This document shows positions 21,056 through 32,206 of a DNA stretch of 64,000 bases, one piece after another (the first letter of the stretch is position 1; each line of letters opens with the position of its first letter). The translations under genes and the position numbers were made by a program. The notes under the pieces are model-generated. The model did not search any database and was not told the origin of the DNA. It saw nothing but the letters and a program-made list of their open reading frames with translations. The stretch spans positions 84,597,025-84,661,024 of the forward strand of contig CM043958.1 of the NCBI GenBank assembly GCA_014529385.2, written 5' to 3'. The stretch is from Adiantum capillus-veneris. Lineage: Eukaryota > Streptophyta > Polypodiopsida > Polypodiales > Pteridaceae.

Positions 21056-22236
21056 TGTCAAGTGACACATCCAACCCTATGTGTCCGTGGACAAGCTACA
21101 GTATGACCAAGGTTCAGTTCCGTCAATTTAGTCTAGTATAGGAAGTGATCTGGCACTTTTGTGAGTCTGTTCGCAGACCGTGCATGTCCAGACACTTAGT
21201 GTAGATGCATATCGTCCGGTTGCACACAGCATGATAATAAGCATTCCTATCAGAATCCATCAGAATCCTTTAGGGGAATTTTCCAGTGCATTTAGCCCAT
21301 TTTCCCTATTTTTGACATTTTTCACTTATTATTTTTAAGTGACTTTTGTTGGAAAGTAGGTAGGGCAAATTGAGTAAGTTTGTATATAAGCAAACCTAGG
21401 CTAGCACTAATTGGCAGAAGAGGCAGCAGGAGCACCATCGCTCAACCGACAACTTCTCAGCAAGAACCTCCCTTGGTGGCGTTTTCTCCTCCAAGCAAGA
21501 CATCCATCCCCTAGCGTTTTTCATCAAGAAGTGTCACCGCCAGGATAACCTCAGCTTTGGCGTTTTCCTTAGCAAGCATCATCGCCATGATTCCCACTTT
21601 GCTAGCGTTTTTCCTCCAAGACCGATTGCAACCCTAGCGTTTCCAAGATCCCCAAATCGCCCCCCCTTTTGCTGGCGTTTTTCAGCAAATAAAGCACCGA
21701 CATATTTCAGCCTTTGACCCCCCTAAAGACCAGCAGATTTCAGCCGCAAAGACCAGCCCATATCAGCGTTTTTGGTGCCAGACAATTCCAGCCATTAGCA
21801 TTTTTGGGACATCAGAAAATCAGCCTTAGATTTCAACCAGTAGCGTTTTGGATAGCAGTGCAAAAGCGTCAGTTTTCAGCCCTTAGATCGGTCTCGCCGT
21901 TCCCATCGTTGTCATTGATCTAGCCAAGACTTGCATCAGTCACATGTATCCACTTTGTACCAGTTTGTGCAATCAATCGTAGACCACTCTCGCCAACGAG
22001 AGTGGGGCCTTTGGAGAAGGGTTTTACAACATCTCTGCTGTCGTATTTCTCTTCTCTCTCTATCTCTCAGTCTCATACACTTTCACGCACAATGTCCATT
22101 CACGTGTTTGTGATCATTGCACTCTCTCATTAAGAACGGAAGGCTCTCCATCCCATAAGAACAAAAGGAACCTTGAGCAAAGTTCGGAGCACTCATCTTG
22201 AGCAAAGTTCAAACATTCATTCCGCTACACCTTACA
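21056..22236 (+). repeat. LTR C of family III (complete)
   Basis: It starts TGTCAAGTGACACATCC after CAGCA and ends CACCTTACA before CAGCA (22237-22241). TATATAA is at 21383-21389. It has no primer site or internal region on either side, so it behaves as a solo LTR. Confidence 0.93.
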
Positions 22237-22241
22237 CAGCA
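22237..22241. repeat. Target-site duplication CAGCA (right)
   Basis: Matches 14821-14825 and 21051-21055. Confidence 0.9.
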
Positions 22242-22899
22242 GGGGTGTCCTGCGTGTCCAGACTCTCTGTTCAAAGTTCCTCCACTCGCTCTCTAAGCTC
22301 TAGATCCAACAAGATCCTCTCGAGGATGCGTAGCATCACACCCTCCCTCCTCTGTCTGTCAGTCAAAATGAGAATCACTGGCACATGGTCGGAAAAAGTA
22401 GTCCCAGCCAAGATGCAAACAGATCCCCCTATGTCACTAATGTGGTCGTTGGTGTAGATGCGATCTATCCGAGATAGATTCACTCCTCCTACCTTGCGGT
22501 CAGAACGAGAGAAATGGCTGTCTGGGGGTCTCATTAAATCTGAGTGCTGCCAAACATCAGAAACCCTCAGAGTTATACACAAGCTGCCAACTAAGCCCCG
22601 TGCACCGTAGCATGGCCACCTCCAATCCTGTCAGAGGGGTTCTCCAACATGCTAAAGTCTCCCCCAACACACCACTGCTCTGCATGCGATTAAGACTCAA
22701 CAACATGAGACCAAAACTCTGCTCGTGCACTTGCCACAATGGGCGCATATATGTTCAGGAAACCCATGAGGCACCCCTGAACCTGCATAGTAATCCACTG
22801 AGCTCTGCCTGGTGCCCCTAGCAGGCCCTCCATATGCCTTGGATGCGGCTCATTAGGTTCCCTTGCCAAATCTCGTGATTCGTCTTGCAAGTGGGTCAA
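22242..22899 (-). pseudogene. LINE-1 ORF2 endonuclease fragment, upstream part
   Basis: The minus strand encodes AP-endonuclease blocks: GRAQWITMQVQGCLMGFLNI-type and IYAPIVASARAEFWSHVVES. After a gap of scrambled frame come SDVWQHSDLMRPPDSHFSRS, RKVGGVNLSRIDRIYT and FSDHVPVILI. These match 51690-52150 in the plus copy. The part with the catalytic GEDFN is lost. It joins 14825 and below once the LTR element is removed. Confidence 0.8.
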
Positions 22900-23477
22900 T
22901 TTTCTCAGATGCCAAGAGCCTGGTCAATCATGTTGTGCCTTGCAAAAGCATGAAAGTTTATGCACGTCAAATCTCGAAAGCTTCGAGATCCTTTATCGAT
23001 CTTGTCGGTTCTTCCCAAAAGCAGCTGCTTGCATGCTGTGCATGGCTAGTTCATGCGACCTTGAGGGTCGTCCACCCTTGCATGGTCACACAATTCCTGC
23101 ACGGGCTGCATGGTTTTACTTTATGTGTGGCCTCCCCATGGGATGGGCCCCTAAGGTTGCCTCATGGGCACCCTAAATTTGAAATCGATTGCTGCCAAGA
23201 TGAGCCATGGCGGCTGCTGCCAATTGTACGTAGGTAAAAACACACCAAGAAGTCACCGTCGAGGCCGAACCAAGTGCCGTCCACGTGACAAACAAGTTGC
23301 AGGGGTTTAAGGCAAAACCGAAGTGGGTGATAAATCCTTGTTTCGTGCAGGTCGAAAACACAGCCTCCATGTGTGATGGGGTTCCTTCCCACGCGGCCTC
23401 GTTGGCCTCCTTCCCGCGTGGCCTCGTTGGCCATCTTGGTTCTGCAGGGGCAGTTTCCTGCAACCGAGAAAGAACAT
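22900..23477. other. No recognised gene
   Basis: GC-richer unassigned sequence with short overlapping frames on both strands and no motif that I recognise. Confidence 0.3.
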
Positions 23478-23553
23478 GAGAGAGAGAGAGAAATGAAATG
23501 AAATGTTATATTAACGTCTTCAAAAGGCCAAAATGACCTATGAGACCAATTAG
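23478..23553 (-). repeat. LINE-2 type 3' end, minus orientation
   Basis: The minus strand reads GGTCATTTTGGCC, TTTTGAAGACGTTAATATAA, then CATTTCATTTCATTT and a CT tract. It is nearly identical to 24636-24698 and to the tail of the LINE-2 at 32158-32206. Confidence 0.8.
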
Positions 23554-23831
23554 TTACAAAATAGTGAATCTAATACCATGTCTGGGTACAAAAGAACTAG
23601 AAAAGAACTAGAAGTGGAACAAAATACTACTACTACTACTACAATCTAAAACTACGTGGGTGTAGCAGCTGATACAATAGGTACCCGGTAAACTGGATGT
23701 AACAGTGTGTGAAACAAAGATGGAAGAAATGGTGAGGATCCATCCTCATCTGCACTCTGGATGTCGAGAGAGTATGGCTCGAATCTTCTGTTGTAGTCTC
23801 CGTCGATGCTGTGTAGCTCCTCTCCTCAGTC

Positions 23832-23891
<60 letters not shown>

Positions 23892-24251
23892 ACATGCAAA
23901 AAGCCATGCAAGTTCATCTTTCCCCCTCCTTCATAGCTCTCCTCCCCTGAGATCTGATACCAACGTGAGAACTTGGGAACTGGAGCCTACCACTTTCCAC
24001 CCAACCATGCCCTATATAGGCCTTGCCTAGCTATTTATAGGGACCCACTTAACCGCATGGCTCCGTCCTAGCCCTTGGCCTACCCGGTCCTACCCTAGGC
24101 CTGACACTTGGCTCAAAAACAACTGAGATAAATCCTACTCTAGTCGAGCTAGAAACGCCCTCTTCTTCCGTCGTACCAAACACAGAGAAGGAATCAGTGA
24201 CTGCCTATGAGTAATGACTCCTAGAAGTACCGCCCTCTGAAGTCGGGCTAT

Positions 24252-24305
<54 letters not shown>

Positions 24306-24466
24306 GCAATAGCGCGCAAGTTCCTCTCAGCAGCGCGCGCAGGTCTCTCTCACACAACAGCGCCACCAGCTACGCGAGCTACGCCACCAGCTGCAGCTTA
24401 ATCAACCTCACTGTTGCTGCAACGCGATGCCTCTCTCTGATGGGCTGCTGAGCGCGAGGGTGAAGG

Positions 24467-24506
<40 letters not shown>

Positions 24507-24591
24507 GCAGCAGCGTGCCCCTCTTTGAGCACATGGCGGACTGCAATGATTGAGGACGTACAGAGCGCGCAGCCTCAGCAGGTCAGGTAGG

Positions 24592-24635
<44 letters not shown>
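23554..24635. other. Spacer between inverted LINE-2 ends
   Basis: It contains GA and CT tracts (23834-23889 and 24254-24303, with further tracts up to the right arm) and GC-rich segments such as AGCGCGCGCAGG. No coding motif was seen. Position 23948-23960 looks like a reversed tRNA-iMet primer site (CTGATACCA), but no LTR could be matched. Confidence 0.4.
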
Positions 24636-24646
<11 letters not shown>

Positions 24647-24693
24647 TCATTTTGGCCTTTTGAAGACGTTAATATAACATTTCATTTCATTTC

Positions 24694-24745
<52 letters not shown>
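24254..24745. repeat. Cluster of (CT)n microsatellites
   Basis: Long CT runs lie at 24254-24303, 24469-24503, 24595-24640 and 24697-24745, separated by unique GC-rich segments and one LINE-2 3' end. With the GA run at 23834-23889 they make five long tracts within 0.9 kb. Confidence 0.95.
24636..24698 (+). repeat. LINE-2 type 3' end, plus orientation
   Basis: GGTCATTTTGGCC, TTTTGAAGACGTTAATATAA, then (CATTT)3, flanked by CT tracts on both sides. It is the mirror partner of 23478-23553. Confidence 0.8.
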
Positions 24746-24749
<4 letters not shown>

Positions 24750-25137
24750 ACAGCCCTGTGCGTTCCTTCCTGAGGGTTCCCTGCAGCCTTGCACGTCCTC
24801 TGCAGCGCGGTGCTGCCTATGTTGTTTTGCACATGGCCTCTGCTCTGCTCTGCGCCACCGGCTGTGTGCAACACTACACCTTCGCTGGACTGTCCTCGAC
24901 GTCCTTGGCTCCCCCCTTTTTTGCGCAAATTGTGTGTTCAGGACTCCCCTCGACAGTCAATGCTTTGCACAATCTCTATACAGCTCGTGAGGTCTTCAAT
25001 CCAACACATATTTCTAGAAAGCAGATCCGCCATTCATTGGAATCGAGCTTGACCACCGTGACTCGGGAAGGGAAGGCTGTTCTGTAAACACCTGAGCTAT
25101 CTTTGGAGAGCCCAAGGACTGGTGAGGAGCAGTCAAT
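24746..25137 (+). other. Probable 5' region of the LINE-2 element
   Basis: GC-rich sequence lies between a CT tract and the ORF1 frame. Its limits are unproven because no target duplication was found. Confidence 0.3.
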
Positions 25138-26118
25138 GTGGAAGTGAAGGAGGTTCGGCGCCTGAAAGAGTTTGGTGTCACAAAGGGTGAATTGACAAGG
25201 TATATGACAGCACAACTCAAGGACAGGGAACATCTTACAGCCATGGCGGACAGTGTTGCTTCAGTAGAAAGCTTGAACTTTATAATAAAAAATGATTCTT
25301 TGGGCCACACCGTAATGGATCAACGTCAAGGCCATGAATGCTTGATGGGTGTTGCACAAACTGTCACACTTAAAGATGACCCTGCACAGGACACGGAAGC
25401 CGCCAATGTCTCACCTGTTTGCAAGCCGCGAGCAAAGGCAACCTTCATGCTCACGAATAAGCGGATGGCGCAAATGGAGAGGGAAATGAAGGAGTGGAAA
25501 ACAGAGATGGAAGGATGGTGGAAGGAGAAGGCCAACCTCCTTCAGATGGTCTTTCATGAAGGCGCACAATGGAAGAAGGAGAAAGAGAGCCTTAACGCAG
25601 AAATACAGACACTCAAAGAAGAAGTCTCAGCCCTCAAACAAGAGAACCCAAACGTCGAGATACGGGCACTCAAAAAAGAAGTCTCAGCCCTTAAACATGA
25701 GCTTGCTAATAGAGTAAGCAATGGACTAGAGGAAGGCGAATTTCAACCCTCAGAAATCAAGGAAATCAAGGAACAGGTAAGGATGATCACAGACGAAGAG
25801 AAACTGAGTGTTGCAAAGACATCTTCATGGGCGGAGATGATAACAAGGACACAGAAAAAGACGGACGAGGCTGAAAAATGGATTGAGGTCGCCAAGAAAG
25901 GGAAAGGTCAAGAAACTCCTTGTACACAGACGCTTATCAACATGACTCTCGAAGAGGAACAAAGAAGGCGGATGCGAGCATTGCATGTGAGAGTGACCGG
26001 TCTCAAGGACATAAACAATGTGGATAAAGAGGTCACAAGCCTTACATCCATGATGGGGATGGAGAAGCCTTTGCACACAAAGGCATGGAGGGTAGGTAAG
26101 AAAAGTGATGGCACGTGA
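25138..26118 (+). pseudogene. LINE-2 ORF1, coiled-coil protein (N-terminal part)
   Basis: The 326-codon open frame has a long coiled coil (about residues 110-200: KRMAQMEREMKEWKTEMEGW, then three similar units around IQTLKEEVSALKQEN and IRALKKEVSALKHEL). It then has an RRM-like region (RMRALHVRVTGLKDINNVDK), as in L1-type ORF1 proteins. The domain continues after the TRIM-like insertion at 28092-28303. The open frame before 25138 has no ATG upstream in the same exon-free stretch, so the exact start is unclear. Role in the family: RNA binding and assembly of the LINE RNP. Confidence 0.75.
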
Positions 26119-26141
26119 GAGTCTTCAAAGGGGAGAGCTCT

Positions 26142-26146
26142 CATAC
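26142..26146. repeat. Target-site duplication CATAC (left)
   Basis: Repeated at 28087-28091. Confidence 0.92.
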
Positions 26147-26408
26147 TGTTGGGTTCAAGCCCTTATTGGTCAGCCCGTGAGAACAAGTCTCATAGGCATG
26201 CAGTAAAGTTCAGTTATAAGCCCAGATTTCATGACACACTTTTTCTATATATAGAATGTAAGGCTCTTACACAAGATGTAATAAACAATAGCGTTATTTT
26301 TCTACTGTGTCGACTCCTGCCCTCTCTCTCGCTCTCGTTCTTTTCTGCTGCACCACGCCATGGATTGCCTCCGGCATCACCCGCCCTAGCTAGCCTCGAT
26401 CCTCAACA
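26147..26408 (+). repeat. 5' LTR of TRIM-like element
   Basis: It starts TGTTGGG and ends CTCAACA. A TATA-like TATATATA is at 26246-26253, and the poly(A) signal AATAAA lies near 26280. Confidence 0.92.
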
Positions 26409-26410
26409 AC

Positions 26411-26422
26411 TGGTATCAAAGC
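26411..26422 (+). other. Primer-binding site, tRNA-iMet
   Basis: TGGTATCAAAGC two bases after the 5' LTR. Confidence 0.9.
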
Positions 26423-26459
26423 TTGGTTCTCTAGGCGCTGCAGGTTCATGGGTGTGTCG

Positions 26460-27080
26460 CCAAGCATGGCGTTTTGAAAGGTGCTCGTTTGCAGCAGGTT
26501 GTAGCCGTCGTCTTCTTCCTACACAAACCTAGGCAACATCCCAATGGCGTTCTAAAACGCAGGCAAGATCGCAGCTTGTAGGCGGTGATTAGGAAGGCAT
26601 ATCAAAACGCAGGTAGGAGATTGGCAGCATCTCAAAACGCTGCTGTCTTGTGACGTCTAGGGGTAGCAGGCGGCATCCATCTTACTTGCATCTCAAAAGG
26701 CCACGGTGTGGCGGTTGTTCCCAGGCAGACAGCAACGGCGGGCTAGCATCTCAACAAGTAGCATATTCAGTTGCTTCTCAAAACGCAGCCCTGTTGCAGC
26801 AGTTGAATTGCCTCTCAAAAGGCTGTCTTCAGCAGTGTGATTTTGAGAGCATCTCAAGATGCTCACATTTGGTTCTATGCACTACAGCCCATATACCTGT
26901 CCACAAAAGCATCTCAAAATGCTGCAGTACAACCTAATACCAACAAAGACACCTTTTGAAATGCTATCTAGAATAGCTAGTCATAAAAGGCACAACAAGT
27001 TATGGCCGACTCAAAGCTGCACCTTAAAACACCATTTGTGGTGTATGCAAGCCAACAAAAGGCTTCTCAAAACACCATCC
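26460..27080 (+). repeat. CTCAAAACGC motif array in the TRIM-like interior
   Basis: Copies or close variants of (G)CATCTCAAAACGC occur near 26542, 26598, 26629, 26690, 26773, 26812, 26850, 26911 and 27061, with reversed GCGTTTTGA near 26465. Spacing is irregular (about 30-80 bp). The core is the reverse complement of the GCGTTTT motif in the family II and III LTRs. Confidence 0.75.
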
Positions 27081-27823
27081 AGTTTGGAAAAGATTTGTCT
27101 ACATGAGAAGAAAGCTGCAAATGAACAAAAGCAAGCACTAGAGTTCCATTGTGGCGAAATGGTTATCCAGTCTATTAAAGCTAAAAGTGGAGGTAGAGTG
27201 AGGTGTCAACTCTTTCTTCAATACATGTGTCAACTCTTTCTTCAGTACATGTTGATCTGGAAAAAAGACGAAGAACATCCAAAAGCAAATGATTTGCTTT
27301 CAGCACCAAGAGGTACATCAACAGATGCAGAACATGAAGATCTGCTTCGAGATTGTGGTACAAGACTTCACAAACTATTTTTTATCTGCTCAGTGTCATA
27401 GAAGTTTTATGTTTATTTGTCAACACAGTCATATACTTTTTAGTCAAAGCCTTCTTTTAGCTTGTCTTTGTCAATTATTGCCATGCCAAAAACTTTGTAC
27501 GGGTTATAGACACTGCCACAAAGATAAGTGGTAAGACCTCCCAATTTTTATCAGTTCTCAGCCCATTTTTGTTGCACTCTCATGAGGTTACTGGGTACAC
27601 CATAAACCCAAGGTTTGGCAGTGAACCAAAAACTCCATTTTTGGTAGCTACATATTTGACCTACACCCTATCTGTTCAAGGGGGGGTTACTGATCTAGCA
27701 CCAGGTTATGGATACACTAGAAATCCTTGGTTGTGAGAAAACCTAAAACTCACGGTTGACGAGTACACCAAAAACTCGAGGTATCATGAGACGGCCTGTC
27801 TAGTTCGGGTTTGAGGGGGGGAT

Positions 27824-28086
27824 TGTTGGGTTCAAGCCCTTATTGGTCAGCCCGTGAGAACAAGTCTCATAGGCAATGCAGTAAAGTTCAGTTATAAGCC
27901 CAGTTTGCATGACACACTTTTTCTATATATACAATGTAAGGCTCTTACACAAGATGTAATAAACAATAGCGTTATTTTTCTACTATGTCGACTCTTGCCC
28001 TCTCTCTCGCTCTCGTTCTTTTTTGCTGCACCACGCCATGGATTGCCTCCGGCATCACCCACCCTGGCTAGCCTCGATCCTCAACA
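27824..28086 (+). repeat. 3' LTR of TRIM-like element
   Basis: Pairs with 26147-26408. It is followed by CATAC (28087-28091). Confidence 0.92.
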
Positions 28087-28091
28087 CATAC

Positions 28092-28303
28092 TACACTTCC
28101 CCTCGTTGGAAGAGAAGAAGGAATTCTTGAGGAAGAGGCCTACTCTCAAAAAGACAGGTATTTTCCTAGGTGATGACTCGACTCTCTCACAGCTCGCACA
28201 TATGAGAGAGGTAATGCCAGAGATTACAGCGGCAAGGGAGAAGGAAAAGATAGCCTTCTACAGAGATGGACGGGTGGTGATTTTAGAGCAGCGTACTGCA
28301 TGA
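28092..28303 (+). pseudogene. LINE-2 ORF1, C-terminal part
   Basis: It encodes FPSLEEKKEFLRKRPTLKKT, then GIFLGDDSTLSQLAHMREV and REKEKIAFYRDGRVVILEQ, followed by TGA at 28301. This is the C-terminal domain of an L1-type ORF1 protein. It joins the frame ending near 26141 once the TRIM-like element is removed. Confidence 0.75.
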
Positions 28304-28333
28304 CGGTGCGAGACCGATGGGACCACACTGAAG

Positions 28334-31300
28334 ATGGCTACCTAGAATTGTAATGGATCTATGAGGTTGGACGTGGGTGCATTTGAGGACAGTTTCAAAG
28401 ACAAGGATATTGTATTCTTCTCAGAGACTCATCAGGCCCTTGGATAGGTAATGCCACATGTGGTGGGATACAGATGGGAAACAGCTCACAGGACAAATGT
28501 GAGATCTGAGCATGGGAGTAGAGGTTCAGGAGGAGTAGCAGTGCTATTCAGAGAGGAACTACAACCATTACTGCATATTGTACGAAGAGATGATCATGCT
28601 AGATATATGTGGGTGAGACTGAGAGCTGACACAGGTCGATTCCTATATATTGCCATATGTTACTTTCCTCCCAGTACATCAATGTATGCCGCATCCAGAG
28701 GGCAGTCGCCTTTCTCTATCCTAGATGATGACATTTGGGAGTTTTCTAGGGATGTTGATATCATTCTCCTAGGGGACTTCAATGCCCGAACGGGCAACTC
28801 GTAGATAGTCTTCTACGACACTTCAGATGAGATGCTTAGAGAGATGGATGTGGGTGAGTTGGGACTTGACTGATGCTCAGAGAGCAGAGGAGTATGGGAG
28901 ATACCTCATAAAAATGACGACTACACATGGATTAGCCATACTTAATGGCTTACAGCGATTTCCTCGAGTAGCCGGTTTCACATGCTTTCCACATAGACAT
29001 GGGGCCAGTACAGTGGATTATGTTATGACACAACCAAGCTTTGTCCCCTGCATTCAAGATTTCACAGTGGGAGTCAGGCCAGTGGGCATAGCAGTAGATC
29101 ATGATCTCTTGACACTATCAGTTAAATTTCAGTATAGTACAACCCAGACATCAGGAGGCAGGTCACACACCCGCTATACATTTACACGAGAGACTGATTT
29201 CGTTTGTTCAGAGGAGATCTGGGACCGTCTATTGGAAGGCACAACTGGCACAAATGGTACAGGCCTCTCAGTGGAGGAGTGCACCACTCTACTGACTGAG
29301 ACACTACATGGGGCTGCATCAGTGGCATACCCACACACTCAGCCGGGCAAGAGACGACATTCTGGGAGCATGCCCCAGAATAGTTGGTATGATGAGGAGT
29401 GCAAAGAGATGAGAACCCAGCTTCAGAGGGATCTTCTTTTAGGAGTCATCACTTATAGACAGTCTCGGATTGCTTTCCGACGCCTTGTGCGACGGAAGAA
29501 GCGAGCTTACCTAGCTCAGATGGAGCGAGACTTGTATCAGATGTTCTTGAGTAGGGACTCAGGAGAGGCATGGCGACTCTTCCATGAGCACTCCCCTCCC
29601 CCAGTGATTACTTCACCTCATGTGTGGGGCCAATATGCGACATCATTATATACGGTTCCTGGACAGGAACCCCTTCCAGACCCTACCAAGCCTTGCCCAG
29701 CTACGAGCACTTTCTTTACACCTGAGATGGTACAAAGGGCCATCGACAGGATGAAGACCGGGAAGGCATATGATCATGACGGTCTAGTAGCGGAGCACTT
29801 TATACATGCCAGGGATATGTTGATGGAGGTTCTCGCAGTGTTGCTCAATCGTGCCATGTGTGAGGGATTACCTGAGACTTGGAGGTTGTCTAATATTGTG
29901 CCCATCTTCAAGGCTGGTGACCCTACAGAGCTTGGGAACTACCGCACTATTATGGTTGGACACACATTGGCACGGTTGTATGCATCTATCCTGGAGCAAC
30001 ACTTGAGTAATTGGGTAGAGGGCGAGGGTGTACGAGCAAAGGGTCAGGCCGGCTTCAGGAGGGGTTTCTCCACTCTTGATCATATTCTGACACTCAGGGC
30101 CATCATTGAGGAGGGCAGAGCACATGGGAGACGGATCTATTGTAGCTTTGTGGATTTTCGCAAAGCATTTGACATGGTACCAAGAGCTCGATTGATGCGC
30201 AGACTACAGGAGATGGGGGTGCCCATAGAGGTGATTTGGGGGATTATGGCTTTGTACAGATTAGTGATGGGACATGTACGCACTCCGGAAGGGGTATCTG
30301 ATTTAGTTCACTCTACTATTGGAGTGAAACAGGGCTGCCCATTGTCTCCTACTCTATTTGGTATGTATGTTGATGAGGTGTCTGATTACATCGACAGAGA
30401 GGGTGATAGAGGTGCACAACTGGCAGGGACGTGGATCCCGTTGTTGCTATATGATGATGATATTGTGTTGATATCTGACTCACCAGAAGGTATGCAACGA
30501 CAGTTGGATGCACTACGCAGTTTTGCAGAGGATAGTGGATTGTGTGTAAACCTAGGTAAAACCAAGGTTATGGTGTTTAACACCACACCGCAATGGGTCA
30601 AGAGATCAGTACCTACTTTCAAATATGGTCAGGAGATTGTGGAGTATACAGATGCATACACTTACCTGGGGGTAGTCTTTACTGGGCCGAAATTTTCCTT
30701 GAGAAGAGCAGCAGAGGTTAGACTAACTAGAGCTGGTGCAGCTCTGGGAGGAATGGAGAGGATGTGTTCGCAGGTTCAGTTCCAGGAACCTAGGACAAAG
30801 TTATGGCTTTTTGATACTTTGGTTGTCTCTACTATGTTATATGGGGTGTAGGTTTAAGGACCTTCTGTAGGCCAAGATGGTTGGAGGCGTATGGAGAAGC
30901 CCATGGTATCTATGATCTCTCAACTGATTAGAGCCAAGGCTTCCGTACCGCATGATATCATTCGAGCGGAATTAGCTACCCCCCCTATGGAGATTGAGGC
31001 GCTTACTAGATCAGTCTCCTTTGTACACAGTCTGTGGGATACTACCAGAGACAGATATGCCAGGGTGGCTCTAGAGTCCTCCAGACAATTAGCTCTTAAT
31101 GGGGATACATCATGTTGGTATGCACAGATGGCATCATGGTTTCAGACACATGGTTTCACCATGGACAGGTTGCCTCCTTTTCAATACTCTCTACAGGCAC
31201 CCATGAGGTCTTTGACGCGGGTAGAGATTAATAGACTCATTCGTCAGGATTTGATCCAGCTGGACACGAGGAGGACATGGATAGAGCCGATACAGGAGTT

Positions 31301-31944
31301 GGGCACAAAGAATGCTTCCTATAGAGAGCATTTTCTCCACCTCACGGGGGATGGGTTTGTGATTCGACCTAGCTATATGGACACACATCTTTCTCATGGT
31401 GTGCGATGTGCCATTGGCCAGATACGCACATCCTCACATCAGCTCGAGATTGAGACTGGCAGATTCAGAGGGACACCAGCAGATAGCAGGATATGCCACT
31501 TATGCCATCTAGAGCCAGAGACAGAGGTACATTACATATGTCATTGCACAGTGTACTATGAGATACGAGGCCGTTTTCATTGTCTATTCAGAGAAGGTTT
31601 TGGGCCTCTATCTAGGGTCATGAGTTATGAGGATCAGAGATGTCTTGGGCTATATCTACTTGAGCTACACAGGCATAGAGAAACTTTACTAAGGAGAGCT
31701 GAAGAGAGACAACCCCAAAGACAGATCACAGATTTCTTTACAATAGATATTGTACACCAGAAGAACAGACAGAGGAGCAGCCAACAGTGGAGAGGTCTAC
31801 CCGCACTACTGGCATTCTCATAGACCGAGCATTGGAGCTAGGGAGATCTAGACGACCCCGATGGAGAAGAGGAGCTACACAGTTTCGAAGGAGGCTACAG
31901 CAAAGGATTCGAGCCATAGTTTTTCGTCGTCCAGAGTGCAGATG
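28334..31944 (+). pseudogene. LINE-2 ORF2: endonuclease, reverse transcriptase, zinc-binding tail
   Basis: From an ATG near 28334 the endonuclease blocks are DIVFFSETHQ, WVRLRADTGRFLYIAICYFP and IILLGDFNARTG. After a frameshift near 28805 a 674-codon stretch (28827-30851) stays open and contains TVDYVMTQP...DHDLLTLSV (endonuclease end) and the RT blocks IVPIFKAGDPTELGNYRTIM, QAGFRRGFSTLDHILTLRAI, CSFVDFRKAFDMVPRARLM, GVKQGCPLSPTLFGMYVDEV and LLYDDDIVLISDS. The last is an unusual YDDD for the canonical YADD (30450-30461). Two stops at 30849-30859 lie in frame. The C-terminus (30891-31823) has a CCHC-like zinc motif CHLCHLEPETEVHYICHC. It is the best preserved LINE in the window, but inactive. 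Confidence 0.88.
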
Positions 31945-32206
31945 AAGATGGATCTCTATGAAGATAGATCTCTACTTCCCTCCCATATTGTCTACACATT
32001 GTATAGCTCAGTTCACACATTTCACGCCTTTCGCATTTAACACCTATTAGCTTAGTTTAGGATTCCGCAGTATTTATATCTTGTTATCCTAGTTTAATTT
32101 ATTTTGTTAATCTAACTTTGTATCAGATACACCGCATTGTAACTTCCTGGTCTCTTAGGTCACTTTGGCCTTTTGAAGACGTTAATACAACATTTCATTT
32201 CATTTT
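31945..32206 (+). other. LINE-2 3' UTR and tail
   Basis: AT-rich 3' UTR ending TTTTGAAGACGTTAATACAA and CATTTCATTTT. The tail is a short CATTT repeat, not poly(A). The same end is seen at 23478 and 24636. Confidence 0.75.

Larger units (their letters stand above)
14826..22236 (+). mobile_element. Composite gag-protease LTR element with three LTRs (family III)
   Basis: In order: LTR A (14826-15999), primer site, gag, protease, an unrecognised reading frame, polypurine tract, LTR B (19506-20619, lacking its last part), a repeat of the flanking LINE sequence (20620-21055), then a complete LTR C (21056-22236). The outer flanks share CAGCA. No reverse transcriptase, RNase H or integrase is present in the 3.5-kb interior. 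This is the layout of a non-autonomous, gag-carrying LTR element. The third LTR preceded by LINE sequence indicates recombination between a full copy and a solo-LTR copy of the same insertion site. Confidence 0.88.
26147..28086 (+). mobile_element. TRIM-like non-autonomous LTR retrotransposon
   Basis: A 1.94-kb element has LTRs of 262 and 263 bp (26147-26408, 27824-28086) that are nearly identical and start TGTTGGGTTCAAGCCC. It has an iMet primer site at 26411, a polypurine tract GAGGGGGGGA just before 27824, and an exact CATAC target duplication. The 1.4-kb interior has no gag or pol motif. Instead it carries about a dozen copies of a CATCTCAAAACGC-like motif. High LTR identity suggests a recent insertion. 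It splits the LINE-2 ORF1. Confidence 0.92.

Noticed and set aside
23948-24110. LTR element with reversed primer-like site CTGATACCA
   Set aside because: No LTR pair, TG start at the expected position, or polypurine tract could be matched.
24408-24928. RERERE reading frames
   Set aside because: Translations of CT/GA microsatellites.
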